Shown: piece by piece, positions 25,671 through 36,784 of the stretch | Position numbering within the stretch: the first letter of the stretch is position 1 | Layout of the letters: the number at the start of each line of letters is the position of its first letter | NCBI RefSeq assembly: GCF_901709675.1 | Contig: NC_051102.1 | Span: forward strand, 2,138,912 to 2,202,911 | DNA from: Syngnathus acus | Taxonomy: Eukaryota; Chordata; Actinopteri; Syngnathiformes; Syngnathidae | Direction: 5' to 3' | Length of the DNA: 64,000 bases | Translations under genes and position numbers: made by a program | Notes under the pieces: model-generated | Seen by the model: the letters and a program-made list of their open reading frames with translations, nothing else | What the model was told of the DNA's origin: nothing | Database searches by the model: none

Positions 25671-25694
25671 CCCCCCCCCCCCCCCCCCCCCCCA
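25671..25694. repeat. Poly-C tract
   Basis: About 24 consecutive C. Directly visible. Confidence 0.95.
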
Positions 25695-27765
25695 GTAGTA
25701 GTACTCCAACAAAAGTCCACAGTGGGACCACCCTCCACTTTATCCCTCCCCCTTTTTAAACCCATTAACTTGGGAGTCACGATGGGATATCAAGCAAGGG
25801 CACATTTTCAAAAACATTTTTAAAAAGCAGTGACCGTGAACATGAAAAAAAAAAACATCGGAGGCTGAATCCATTAGCTGCATTTTGATGCATGCACCCG
25901 AATTTGCATTTGGGATGTGATGAGATTTATCTTTGTTTACAAACTGGCTTTTTTAAAGTTTAACACGGAAAAAATTGTTTTCTAGTTTTGCACTGTGTTG
26001 CTAAAAGCAGAAAATTATATATATATATTTTTTTTATTTCCACCAAAATAGTGGTTAGGATGTGAGAAGACAACGAACATGTTTGCAAACAGGCAAAGGG
26101 CATATACACAGCCTTTATTGTTACTTTTATTTTTATTGCTATTATTATTTTTTGTCACCTCTTGATGGGGAAAAAAAGTTATACAGCCTCAAAAAAAGCC
26201 CGAGGAGCTAAAATGATGCATTCGGCACTGCAGGAAGTATGTTTTCATGTCATGAGTGCCAGCAGTTAATGGAAATTCTGCATCAGGCTGGCATTTCCTC
26301 CATGCTGTGTGTGTGCGCGAGACCGTGTTTGTTTGTGTGTGGCACCTTCATGCGGTTTGCACGTTATGGGAAATCTTCTCCCTTATTATTCTACTTGCTA
26401 TTTTGTGGGTCAAATCTACAGTAGACAGATCCCAAACAAGGATGCTAGTTGGTTTGTTTTTAACTGAGAGAATGATATTAATTCATGTTGTGTAGCTTCT
26501 GGTCTGTGTGTCTGAGATGGACAACCGGTTGAGTGATGGCAAGGTGTTCGTCAGGGTGTGACTGGAGTGACTCAGCTACAAGCTATGCTCTCCTTCTTCT
26601 GCTTTAGTGAATGACTCACAGCTTCCACGGTATGTAGATCTTTTGCCATCCAAATAACTGCTTCCACTACGGGGGAAAAAACACTTCATTTGCCATTTAT
26701 TTCCCAAAATAGTGAAAATAACACATAACTAGGAAGTCATTTTCGTGTCTCAGAAGAATTTCTCACTCCAACTGCATTTGCATAATTCTTTTTCTCTCTT
26801 GAATGCTTCCTAAACAAACAAACAGTGCAGTGGTGTGAGACACAAGTTGCATTTGTTCCTTGACCGTGCATAACTCAAAAATGCAAATCGTGGTGATGAA
26901 TAGGCAGGGAGTAGCCCACCTCTCGTGTTGGTGAGTCAAACTTCATTCTGAACCATGATGTGTGCAGCAGACTACATTTGGCGGCCTATTTAGCTTGAGG
27001 GCACACTCACAGTCGGGCTATTTGAAATTGACACTTTAAATGTGTTTGGCTAGTGCGAGTGCTCTGATACGCACTTATGATCGGTACACTTCTCCTCCTC
27101 CAGCACACTTTGCCGCCTTCAGCAACAGAATGAAACAGAATAGCCATAGAGGGGAGAAAAAAAAAAACAGGTTTACTGGACGCTCGGCTACGAACGGGCA
27201 CATTAATGTGATATTTATTTATTCTCTCACCAGTTATTATGATGAATTCTATCTTGCATAATAGTAATAAATCCAATGGCCAGAAATCGCCTTAACATTC
27301 AGACAGCACTGAAAGTTATTTTCTGTATTTGGAAAAAAAACACTTGATACTATGTTTACTAATTTGTCTTTTGACATTCAATTTTACAACAGAAAAAAAA
27401 TCTGATGGCTGATTCCTGGGAGTGATTTTAGAAGCGCTAATGTTGCACACACGTTTGCATTCAGTGCAACCAATTAGGACAGGATGCACGTTTCAACATG
27501 TTTGCCTCACACTAAATGAGACACTCGTTGAAAGGACTGCAATGCGGCATGAACAGGAAGAGGAGAGCGGAGCCGACATCCCGACTCGGGAGGGTAGTTT
27601 GTTGTGGTACATCTTGGCCTTCAACGAGGCGTGGCAGGTTGACAGGGTTGAGGTTTTAAGCGAGAGTTCAACTTTCAAACTAGGATTTCAACTTTGGGTG
27701 TTTGTAGTTTTGCGTGTGTGTTGAACTATTAGAGGCCCTTAAAGTGGTGGGGAGCCCCTTCAATC

Positions 27766-27812
27766 AGGCCTTCCTTCCTTCCTTCCTTCCTTCCTTCCTT
27801 CCTTCCTTCCTT
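27766..27812. repeat. (CTTC)n microsatellite
   Basis: About eleven CTTC tetranucleotides, perfect. Directly visible. Confidence 0.95.
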
Positions 27813-28090
27813 CATTAAGCGCTCCATCCTGCCTTTCATACACATAAATATTTTACTTTTTTTGCAGCAGCAACTTGGTTGACAACTTGAGTTGTTCAAG
27901 AATTGTTTTTTGATATATTTTATATGTATATAACAGCATGTTAGAATAGGCCTCTTTGGCACATGTGATTAGCTAGGTAGCTTGAGCTATGCCATTATAT
28001 CGCTGTAACCCTTCTCTTGCTTCATTAGCTTTCTCTTCTCTATGACACTCTTTGCACATACGTAGAAGTGGCTCTCAGTTAAGACTACAA

Positions 28091-28416
28091 CAGGGGTGTC
28101 AAACTCTTTTTTTTTTGCGGGCCGCATTGTAGTCATGGTTTCTTTCGGAAGGCCATTGTCAACCCAAATAAATGTATGAGTACCTCATATTATATACAGT
28201 AAAAGCTACAAAACAAACTGACAAATAACTAGTTTTCAAATCAGACAAGTAAAAACTGGTCAAATATTTAAAAAAAAAAAAAGATATTATTAAAAGTGAA
28301 GACAATTTGCAATTCTAGTAATGACACGAATTTGATGCACAAGTTGTCTTCGCGGGCCACATAAAATGATGTGGCGGGCCGTATCTGGCCCCCGGGCCTT
28401 GTGTTTGACACCTGTG
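28091..28416. mobile_element. hAT-type MITE with 8-bp target duplication
   Basis: Non-autonomous element of 326 bp. The 5' terminus CAGGGGTGTCAAAC pairs with the inverted 3' terminus CACAGGTGTCAAAC (12 of 14 positions). It is flanked by an exact 8-bp direct repeat GACTACAA (28083-28090 and 28417-28424), the hAT superfamily signature. The interior carries the GCGGGCCGCATTG and GGGCCACATAAA phrases widespread in vertebrate genomes. No transposase is encoded. Confidence 0.9.
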
Positions 28417-28424
28417 GACTACAA

Positions 28425-29100
28425 GGTCACACATTATCTCACAGGCTAGGCAGAGTCGCCTTCTTGCAGGAGGGTGGCCCAGAGTAGTATAAGAGCAGGA
28501 ACCTTGGTGGTGAGAGTTAGACCTTCTTCTGCATCTCGCAGAGAAGGCTCCACAGCTGTGTATCGATCTTTCTGACAGACATTAAATAGTTAAACTGTGA
28601 AGACTGCCTCTTGGTAATTACTGTTACCATAGCGAGCATTAAATGTGAAGAACTGGGAACAAACCTAACAAGCAGATGCTGAGTCGAAAAAAATGCTCCT
28701 GTCGTTTTAAATAAAGAAAGCTGACCACACCTTACATGCAAGCGCGAGTTTGTTTTTCTGCCGTAATTACATAATTACAGCATTAAAAAAAATCAATTCA
28801 TTGCTTTGATTGTGCAACACAAAGTTCACACGTTTGATACAACTTCACGTGTGACGAAATGCATTCCTGCACTCATTATTGCCTCCACCCAATGCCTTTT
28901 TCATGGGAAGTCTGAAAAGGACATCTTCGTAACCCTGTTGGCGTGTGTGTTGTGTCAAACATTTGATTTGTGCCTCAACTTGCTCATGACATGGTTGCTG
29001 CATTTTAAGTGCATCCTGGCACTCTCAGCGATAATCATTGCACTGAGCCAGGTGGATTGGTATGCTGTGTTTATTTTTTATACACGCATGCACGCACACA

Positions 29101-29132
<32 letters not shown>

Positions 29133-31285
29133 TAGAAATGAAGACTATGAACACACACATTCACACGAACTTTTGAAGAAAGGCAGAGGGTAATATGCAG
29201 GCCACGTTGTGGATGTGATTTTTTTTCACCATTTTAATTGCTTGAGCTCAGTCTAGCAATAAATTACGAGTCGGCGGGCCATGCAGGTTGTGTGATCAAG
29301 CCTCTCCCCCCATCCTATCACTTCCAACAATGAGCCAAACGTCTAAAACGCTGCACCCATATAATATTTATTTGCTCCTTTATTTTTAGATCAGTAGCAA
29401 TGAAATTACTTTCTTGAAAGAAGTCCCTCGATGCCTTTATGCTGGTGATAGCGCCATTCCTGGTGTGGTTTCCTGCACGTGTTGTGACGTCAGTGGTGGA
29501 GAAAAGCTTCTTTGTATCCCGCCGCCATCCATCCGCTTCTCCATTACTGCCTTTGACAATGATTTTCCCTTCCAGCCCCAATCTGGCAAAAGCAGAAAGT
29601 GCGCCACTAGCAGTCGAACATAATGTTAAGCAGTAACATCTTGGTTAAAATGGGGTGCGGCTGAGCCTATGTATTTTCAATTTGAATTGTAAAATAGTCA
29701 AAAATCAAAGAATACATATTTTTTGATTTGCTATCATCTCACCTTTTTCCTTCACTCTTGAGGGCGCCAGCTTACCCGTGTCGAAGTTGCTCGCCTCGCC
29801 ACAACCTCCTATTTCCGCCCCTGTTGAGACAGGACCGCCCCCTCAATACAGTAAGCTGTATGGACAGTTTGTTCCCATTACCGCTGCGATATAACAATTA
29901 AGCGACGTATCCAACAATAGTCAACGCGGCATTAACTAGGTCAGCGTGGGTCAGTTTGTGCCAGTAGGATTTACGCATTGATTTCTGGCAAGCTTGTGAG
30001 CTTTATGAGGCAACGTTTTAAATGTTCTTTTCAAACCACAGAAGCTTCCGTGATCCCTTTTTCCGTCGGCTCATTTTGCAATTGCGATTTGGCGTGCAAC
30101 TCGTGCAGACCATGGCGGAATTATCGCCAGGAAAGGGACTTTTGTTGTTGTTGTTGTTGCCATGTGGAATAAATTGACCTTGAAATACCACATGTGGTCG
30201 AACATGTCTAAAATTTGGGAAATTAGGTTCGGTTAAAATTGCTGGAAACAATAATGGACAAATATTGGCGCTGGAACAGGAAAGTCAATTTTTTTTAAAT
30301 AAAAATAAATTGAAACTGTTTGCTCGAGCTGATTCATTTTAAGTTGCAATAATAGTGTTGACCAGTAGATGGCAGACATTGCTGTAGAGTGCAGCTAAAC
30401 CCAAGATTGTACTAGCGGTTCTTGGGCAATAGCAAGCCACAAACGATTTATTATTTCTTTTTCTTTTGCATTGTTACAGCTGCAGTTCCTTTTTTAATGC
30501 TCTTTATTTTTGTGGAGTTGATAGTTGATTGTCTTAAAGCCATCAACCTGTGCTTTGATTAATTCGGGGCATACTGTTATTTATGGCAACAGTACATATA
30601 CAATTCCTCCAAAGGTATTGGAACAGTAAGGTCAATTCATGAATACCATAAAATAAAATCTGGATATGTGTTTCATATTGCTTGATCTGAAACCCATATG
30701 TTTTGAGTATACGACAAACACAATAGAATTGACCTTTCCGTTTGAATACTTTTTTGTTTGTCTTCTCAGTTTGTCTTGTTGTTCAAGATTTACTTACCCT
30801 GATAACAGACATACGAGATTAGCATTGATTTAATAGCAGTTTGATAAGCTCTAAATAGAAGCTTACTGAGAAAACGTATTGTCAAACAACAACCGCGTTT
30901 GATGGTGGCATTTTAGCTATATGGCGCCCTCTTTAGGAGCCTCAACTTGGTCAGATTTGCATCACGTGCCCTGTGGTAAAAATGAAGCCATTTGCATATG
31001 TTCCTTTTGCTATAAGCTTCCTCTATAAGAGTACAGATGTATTTTGTACTAGCCTGCACACTTGGGAAATGGGTTGAGGAAATGTGTGATTTAATGGCAT
31101 AATTAACAGTCGCTTAAGTGAACTCTTCAAATGAGCCTTGACAGTCTTGGCACTCATTAGAGTGGCTGATGGGAACATAATAACTAATGCAGACTGGGAG
31201 TATCATTCATGTAAAGCACTTTCACTCTCTGTCAAATGGAGAAGCTTCAAGCAGGATAAAAAATGACATGGTGCTCCTATATATA
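28425..31285. other. Non-coding DNA
   Basis: No gene recognised. Includes an interrupted (CA)n tract at 29094-29132 and a (TTG)n run at 30142-30158. Confidence 0.5.
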
Positions 31286-31288
31286 CAC

Positions 31289-31491
<203 letters not shown>

Positions 31492-31639
31492 ACGCTCAAC
31501 CGTAGCGTGCCGCCGACCGCCCAACTGCACCGCGCTGGTCGCATTATTGTGACAGAGCCGTCGCTGAAATTTAGAAAATATTTTTAAAGTTCTGATGTAC
31601 TTTCTAAAATTTAAGTGGATCTCAGTGCGCAGGGAGCTT

Positions 31640-31985
31640 AATTTGGTGCGGTCGCGCAACCGCAGCGCGCCGGGCGCTCACTGTCGCATTGCTTAAAGAG
31701 CGCCTTTGTGTTTTAGGATGGCTTTACTGCTCCCACTTGCTTTCTTTGGAGGCATGATTAGGGGTTAATACAATCCTCAAAGTAACGAAATTACAATAAC
31801 GAACGGAGTCAGTCGGCATCCGGGCCGCGCGGTCGGGTTTTCTCGGGTCCTTTCGGCTCATCTTGCGAGGTTCAACCTCCGAATTTTGTTGGACAACCGA
31901 AGCAAAAAAATCTCGAATTTTTTTGTTCGAATTCCGATTTGTTCGAGAACCGGGACGTTCGAAAACCGAGGTTTGACTGTACTCC
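31640..31985. repeat. Dispersed repeat remnant (TTCGAAAACCGAGG type)
   Basis: The segment around 31900-31980, ending CGTTCGAAAACCGAGGTTTG, resembles a common fish interspersed repeat with TTCGAA-rich termini. A GCGC-rich block precedes it. The family is unidentified and the boundaries are approximate. Confidence 0.35.
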
Positions 31986-32187
31986 CAGACTTCCCTGCCA
32001 CTTGTGCGCTGTACAGAAAGCCAATTATGGGACTAAATTGGAATAGCTGGTCTCTGGACACTGGAAAAACTGGTTTCAGATACCCAGCAATTGACACATT
32101 AGCAATTAAAAAAAAATAAAAATAATAAAATAAAATTCAAAACTTCTGGCTCCCACCAGCATATGCCTGCCATGGTCTGGACCTTGT

Positions 32188-32259
32188 GGTTCCATGGTGT
32201 AATGGTTAGCACACTGGACTCTGAATCCACTGATCCGAGTTCAAGTCTCAGTGGAACCT
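32188..32259 (+). tRNA. tRNA-Gln(CTG)-like, first unit of array, possibly pseudogene
   Basis: 72 bases, closely matching vertebrate tRNA-Gln-CTG by memory: acceptor GGTTCCA pairs with TGGAACC, A-box-like TGGTGTAATGG, anticodon loop CTCTGAA (anticodon CTG) and B-box GAGTTCAAGTC. Defects: a C-C mismatch at the base of the anticodon stem and C-A in the T stem. A T5 Pol III terminator follows within 10 bases (AACCTTTTTGG). It is the only unit of the array that keeps the Gln anticodon. Confidence 0.7.
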
Positions 32260-32680
32260 CAACCTTTTTGGCATTTACCTATTCCTATCTATACTGCTTG
32301 TGAGCTGCTCTATAAAACCATATACGTAACTTCCATGAAATAATGGCATGAGTTCCATAGTGTAGTGGTAAGTGCTCTGGACTCTCACCCCAGCGACCCG
32401 AGTTCAAGTCTCAGTGGAACCTCAACTATTTTTGGCATTTGCCTATTCCTATATATATGCTTGTGAACTGCTCCATAAAACCATATACGTAACTTCCATG
32501 AAACAATGGTGTGGTTTCCATGCTGTAGTGGTTAGTGCGGTGGACTCTCACCCCAGCGACCTGAGTTCAAGTCTCCGTGGGACCTCAACTTTTTTGGCAT
32601 TTACCTATTCCCATGTATGCTATTTGCTTGTGAGCTGCTCCATAAAACCATATAGGTAACCTTCATGTATTAATGGTGTG

Positions 32681-32752
32681 GGTTCCATAGTGTAGTGGTT
32701 AGTGCTGTGGACTCTCACCCCAGTGACCTGAGTTCAAGTCTCAGTGGAATCT
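32681..32752 (+). tRNA. Representative tRNA-like unit, anticodon CTC on Gln-like body
   Basis: Acceptor GGTTCCA pairs with TGGAATC (one wobble). A-box-like TAGTGTAGTGG, D-stem mostly G-T wobbles, anticodon loop CTCTCAC with an A-C mismatch closing the stem, perfect T stem CTGAG/CTCAG with TTCAAGT loop, and TTTT eight bases downstream. Elements needed for Pol III transcription are present. Whether it is charged or functional cannot be told. Confidence 0.55.
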
Positions 32753-34159
32753 TACCCATTTTGGCATTTACCTATTCCTATCTATACTAGTTGCTTGTGA
32801 GCTGCTCCATAAAACCATATAGGTAACTTCCATGAAGTAATGCTGTGGGTTCCATACTGTAGTGGTTTGTGCTGTGGACTCTCACCCCAGCGACTTGAGT
32901 TCAAGTCTCAGTGGAACCTCAACTATTTTGGCATTTACCTATTCCCATGTATGCTGCTTGTGAGCTGCTCCATAAAACCATATACGTAACTTCCATGAAA
33001 CAATGGTGTGGTTTCCATACTGTAGTGGTTAGTGCTCTGTACGCTCACCCCAGCGACCTGAGTTCAAGTCTCAGTGGAACCTCAACTATTTTGGCATTTA
33101 CCTATTCCTATCTATACTGGCTTGTGAGCTGCTCCATAAAACCATATACGTAACTTCCATGAAATAATGTCGTGCGTTCCATAGTGTAGTGGTTAGTGCT
33201 CTGGATTCCCACCCCAGTGACCGGAGTTCAAGTCTCAGTGGAACATCAACTATTTTGGCATTTACCTATTCCTATGTATATATACTATTTGCTTGTGAGC
33301 TGCTCCATAAAACCATATACGTAACTTCCATGACATAATGCCGTGGGTTCCATACTGTAGTGGTTTGTGCTGTGGACTCTCACCCCAGCGACTTGAGTTC
33401 AAGTCTCAGTGGATCCTCAACTATTTTGGCATTTACCTATTCCCATGTATGCTATTTGCTTGTGAGCTGCTCTATAAAACCATATAGGTAACTTCCATGG
33501 ATTAATAGTGTGGGTTCCATACTGTAGTGGTTAGTACTCTAGACTCTCACCCCAGCGACCTGCGTTCAAGTCTCAGTGGAACCTCAACTATTTTGGCATT
33601 TACCTATTCCTATTTATACTATTCCTATATCTGGCTTGTGAGCTGCTCCATAAAACCATATACGTAACTTCCATGGAATAATGGTGTGCGTTCCATAGTG
33701 TAGTGGTTAATTCTCTGGTCTCTCACCCCAGTGACCTGAGTTCAAGTCTCAGTGGAACCTGAACTATTTTGACATTTACCTATTCCTATCTATGCTATTT
33801 GCTTGTGAGCTGCTCCATAAAACCATATAGCTAACTTCCATGGATTAATGGTGTGGGTTACATACTCTAGTGGTTAGTGCTCTGGACTCTCACCCCAGCG
33901 ACCAGAGTTCAAGTCTCAGTGGAACCTCAAATATTTTGGCATTTACCTATTCCTATCTATACTATTTACTTGTGAGCTGCTCCATAAAACCATATAGGTA
34001 ACATCCATGAAGTAATGGCGTGGGTTCCGTAGTGTAGTGGTTAGTGCTCTGTACTCTCACCCCAGTGACCTGAGTTCAAATCCCAGTGGGACCAAAAATA
34101 TCTTATCCTTGAAAAATTTGCAACAGAGTTGCTCGTGTGCTCCCCCATAAAACCATATA

Positions 34160-35437
34160 CCATATGCTAGAGTTAGGGTTGGTGTTAGACCTAGAGTTGC
34201 TAGGGTTAGGTTAAGAGCTAGGGTAAGGGCTAGGGTAAGAGCTAGGGTTGGGTTAGAGCTAGGGTTAGGGTTAGGAATAGGGTAAGAGCTAGGGTTGGGT
34301 TAGGGTTAGGGTTAGGAATAGGGTAAGAGCTAGGGTTGGGTTAGGGTTAGGGTTAGGAATAGGGTAAGAGCTAGGGTTAGGAATAGGGTAAGAGCTAGGG
34401 TTAGAGCTAAGGCTAGGGTTAGGAATAGGGTAAGAGGTAGGGTTAAGGTTAGAGCTAGGGCTAGGGTTAGGGTAAGAGGTAGGGTTAGGATTACGGTTAG
34501 AGTAAGAGCTAGGGTAAGGGTTAGAGCTAGGGTAAGGGTTAGAGCTAGGGTTAAGGTTAGAGCTAGGGTTAGGAATAGGGTAAGAGCTAGGGTTGGGTTA
34601 GGGTTAGGGTTAGCGCTAGGGCTAGGGTTAGGAATAGGGTAAGAGGTAGGGTTAAGGTTTGAGCTAGGGTTAGGGTAAGAGGTAGGGTTAAGGTTAGAGC
34701 TAGGGCTAGGGTTAGGAAAAGGGTAAGAGGTAGGGTTAAGGTTTGAGCTAGGGTTAGGGTAAGAGGTAGGGTTAAGGTTAGAACTAGGGCTAGGGTTAGG
34801 ACTCTCACCCCAGCGACCTGAGTTCAAGTCTGTGGAAAAAAATGGCCAAAAAGAAAGGTGAGGGGTTAGAGCTAGGGTTAGAGCTAGGGCTAGGAATACG
34901 GTAAGAGGTAGGGTTAAGGTTTGAGCTAGGGTTAGGGTAAGAGCTAGGGTTAAGGTTAGAGCTAGGGCTAGGGTTAGGAATAGGGTAAGAGGTCGGGTTA
35001 AGGTTTGAGCTAGGGTTAGGGTAAGAGGTAGGGTGAAGGTTAGAGCTAGGGCTAGGGTTAGGACTCTCACCCCAGCGACCTGAGTTCAAGTCTCAGTGGA
35101 AAAAAATGGCCAAAAAGAAAGGTGAGGGTTAGAGCTAGGGTTAGAGCTAGGATTAGGGTTAGGTTTAAGGTTAGAGCTAGGGTTAGGGTTAGGAATAGGG
35201 TAAGAGTTAGGGTTAGGGTAAGAGCTAGGATTAGGATTAGAGCTAGGGTTACGGTTAGGATTAGAGTAAGAGTTAGGGTTAGGAATAGGGTAAGAGCTAG
35301 GGTTAGGGTTAGGAATAGGGTAAGAGGTAGGGTTAAGGTTAGAGCTAGGGTTAGGAATAGGGTAAGAGGTAGGGTTAAGGTTAGAGCTAGGGTTAGGGTA
35401 AGAGGTAGGGTTAAGGTTAGAGCTAGGGCTAGGGTTA
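34160..35437 (+). repeat. Degenerate telomere-like (GTTAGGG)n minisatellite
   Basis: About 1.2 kb of AGGGTTAGGG-based repeats mixed with GTAAGAGCTAGG and GGAATAGGGTAAGAG variants. Short pure TTAGGG runs occur, for example near 34262-34275. It is interrupted at 34799-34861 and 35061-35125 by a tRNA 3'-half plus ATG-exon cassette, and a third cassette ends it at 35437-35499. All long frames through it are low-complexity artefacts. Confidence 0.9.
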
Positions 35438-35482
35438 GGACTCTCACCCCAGCGACCTGAGTTCAAGTCTCAGTGGAAGAAA

Positions 35483-36366
35483 ATGGCCAAAAAGAAAGGT
35501 GAGTTTGTAAAACTGCAGTTTAAGGTCAGTACTCGTTTTCCATCCAAATTTATTTATATCATCTTTGTTTGTCTATGTGTAGCACGTTATCAAAGCAAAT
35601 TCCCCATACATGTAAAACACTGTCTGAAAAAAGTTTTTTTCAGATTTTTATTTTTTATTTTCCCTGATTTTGCAACAACTTGTATCTGTTCTTAATGGTT
35701 TTGTCAGAGAAATGGTGCATCCCAATGTGCTGCCTGTGCAACCTCTGTAGGGGCCAGGAATTGCTTCATCTACCAGCAGTGACACTCTGGTCAAATGCAA
35801 AACTGCTTAAAAGTAGTCAAGAAAATGAGAGACCTCTTTCCCCCACCTCCAAAACTGGGGCCATTCTAATATTGCCCTTTTGTGCATCTATTTTTAATTT
35901 TGTTAATATGAAAACAGCTGACACTGAAGACCACCGAGCAACTTAAATGACCGGATTAATATCCCAGATAATAACTGATTTACTTATGTCTATTGTGGGC
36001 TCATCACCGTTGACAAAGATAGTTGACTTTTTAAAATATCTCATTTAAATTATTTTGTCGGACTATTGTACATAAAGTGAATGTATTCTTTATGCAGTCT
36101 TGTTCTAATTAAGTTGTCAACTAAAAAGTGCTCTTCTTATGCCCTTAGGTAAAGAAAAAGTTGTGAAAAGAAGCTGGACCCCAGAGGAATGTGCTGCAGT
36201 AAATAAACATTTAAGGAAGTATATATTGACAAATCAGGTTCCTGGTAAGTTTGACTGCGAGAGATGCATTGCTGCAGAACCACAAGCACTGAGTAACAGA
36301 GACTGTAAAGCTGTTAAGTACTTTGTCAAAAATAGAATAACCACCATGAGGAGAAAATATGAGTGA
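35483..36366 (+). CDS. Predicted two-exon 77-residue protein of unknown function
   Basis: Exon 1 is 35483-35498 (ATG GCC AAA AAG AAA G, donor GTGAGT). Exon 2 is 36149-36366 after acceptor CCCTTAG. The phase-1 join gives GGT and an open frame of 77 residues. The product starts MAKKKGKEKVVKRSWTPEEC and has a conserved-looking core with Trp, a Cys-x-x-Cys (CERC), and KNRITTMRRKYE at the C-terminus. I recall similar SW(T/S)xEE...AEP...KNRI domains ending multi-copy, possibly transposon-derived teleost proteins, but this is memory only. Exon 1 is repeated at 34842 and 35106 within the telomere-like repeats. Exon 2 alone is better supported than the splice. Confidence 0.4.
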
Positions 36367-36369
36367 AAG

Positions 36370-36718
36370 AGCTTCCCTTAACAGAGGTAGAAACACATGG
36401 CTGGTCCTGTTTCACCATTTGTTCACTATTTGTCATGTGTGTATAGGTGGACCTCTTAAGGTTGAAATATTAAAAGCGAGCCCCATAACTGACTAAAAAT
36501 CTCATGTGTGTAAAGGTGGACCCCGCAAAGCCTGAAGGTTAGAAACAGGCCCCACATGTGACTGAAAAACTGACATGTAAAATAAAGTTTTGAATTGTGT
36601 TTATTGAAAGTGATTTTTAGTAACAAGATTTTTTTTGAGACTTGCCTGATTTTTTTCATAGTTCTTGGACCACAACTCAGTAAAGTACTTTGGGTCCTGC
36701 AGAGGGAGGTTAACAAGG

Positions 36719-36784
<66 letters not shown>

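Larger units (their letters stand above)
21150..28080. other. Non-coding DNA with simple repeats
   Basis: No coding exon recognised. Weak GGTTAG-like degeneracy occurs at 22920-23120 and 23265-23420. A 24-base C run sits at 25671-25694 and an (ATAT)n/T tract at about 26010-26035. Confidence 0.5.
32188..34094 (+). repeat. Tandem array of 12 tRNA-like units
   Basis: Unit starts: 32188, 32351, 32514, 32681, 32848, 33011, 33175, 33346, 33513, 33689, 33856, 34023 (spacing 163-176). Each unit is a 72-base tRNA-like body plus a spacer of about 95 bases with GGCATTTACCTATTCC and GAGCTGCTCCATAAAACC. Units 2-12 have a Gln-like acceptor stem but a CTCTCAC loop (anticodon CTC, which would read a Glu codon). 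Exceptions: unit 6 lacks U33 (CGCTCAC) and unit 7 reads CCC. T-stem CTGAG/CTCAG is perfect in units 3 to 6, apart from wobble or single changes, and in unit 10. A T-run of at least 4 follows nearly every unit; unit 12 lacks one. Function is unknown; it could be a tRNA gene cluster or tRNA-derived satellite. Confidence 0.85.

Noticed and set aside
31640-32110. Coding frames near 31858-32119
   Set aside because: They overlap a dispersed TTCGAA-type repeat on both strands with no protein family signature.
32188-34094. CRISPR array (regular repeats with spacers)
   Set aside because: The repeat is a 72-base tRNA fold, the spacers are repeated too rather than unique, and the genome is eukaryotic.
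34330-35466. Frames of up to 246 codons on both strands
   Set aside because: Six-frame openness of the telomere-like repeat; composition only of LTLA, NPSS or RVRV repeats.
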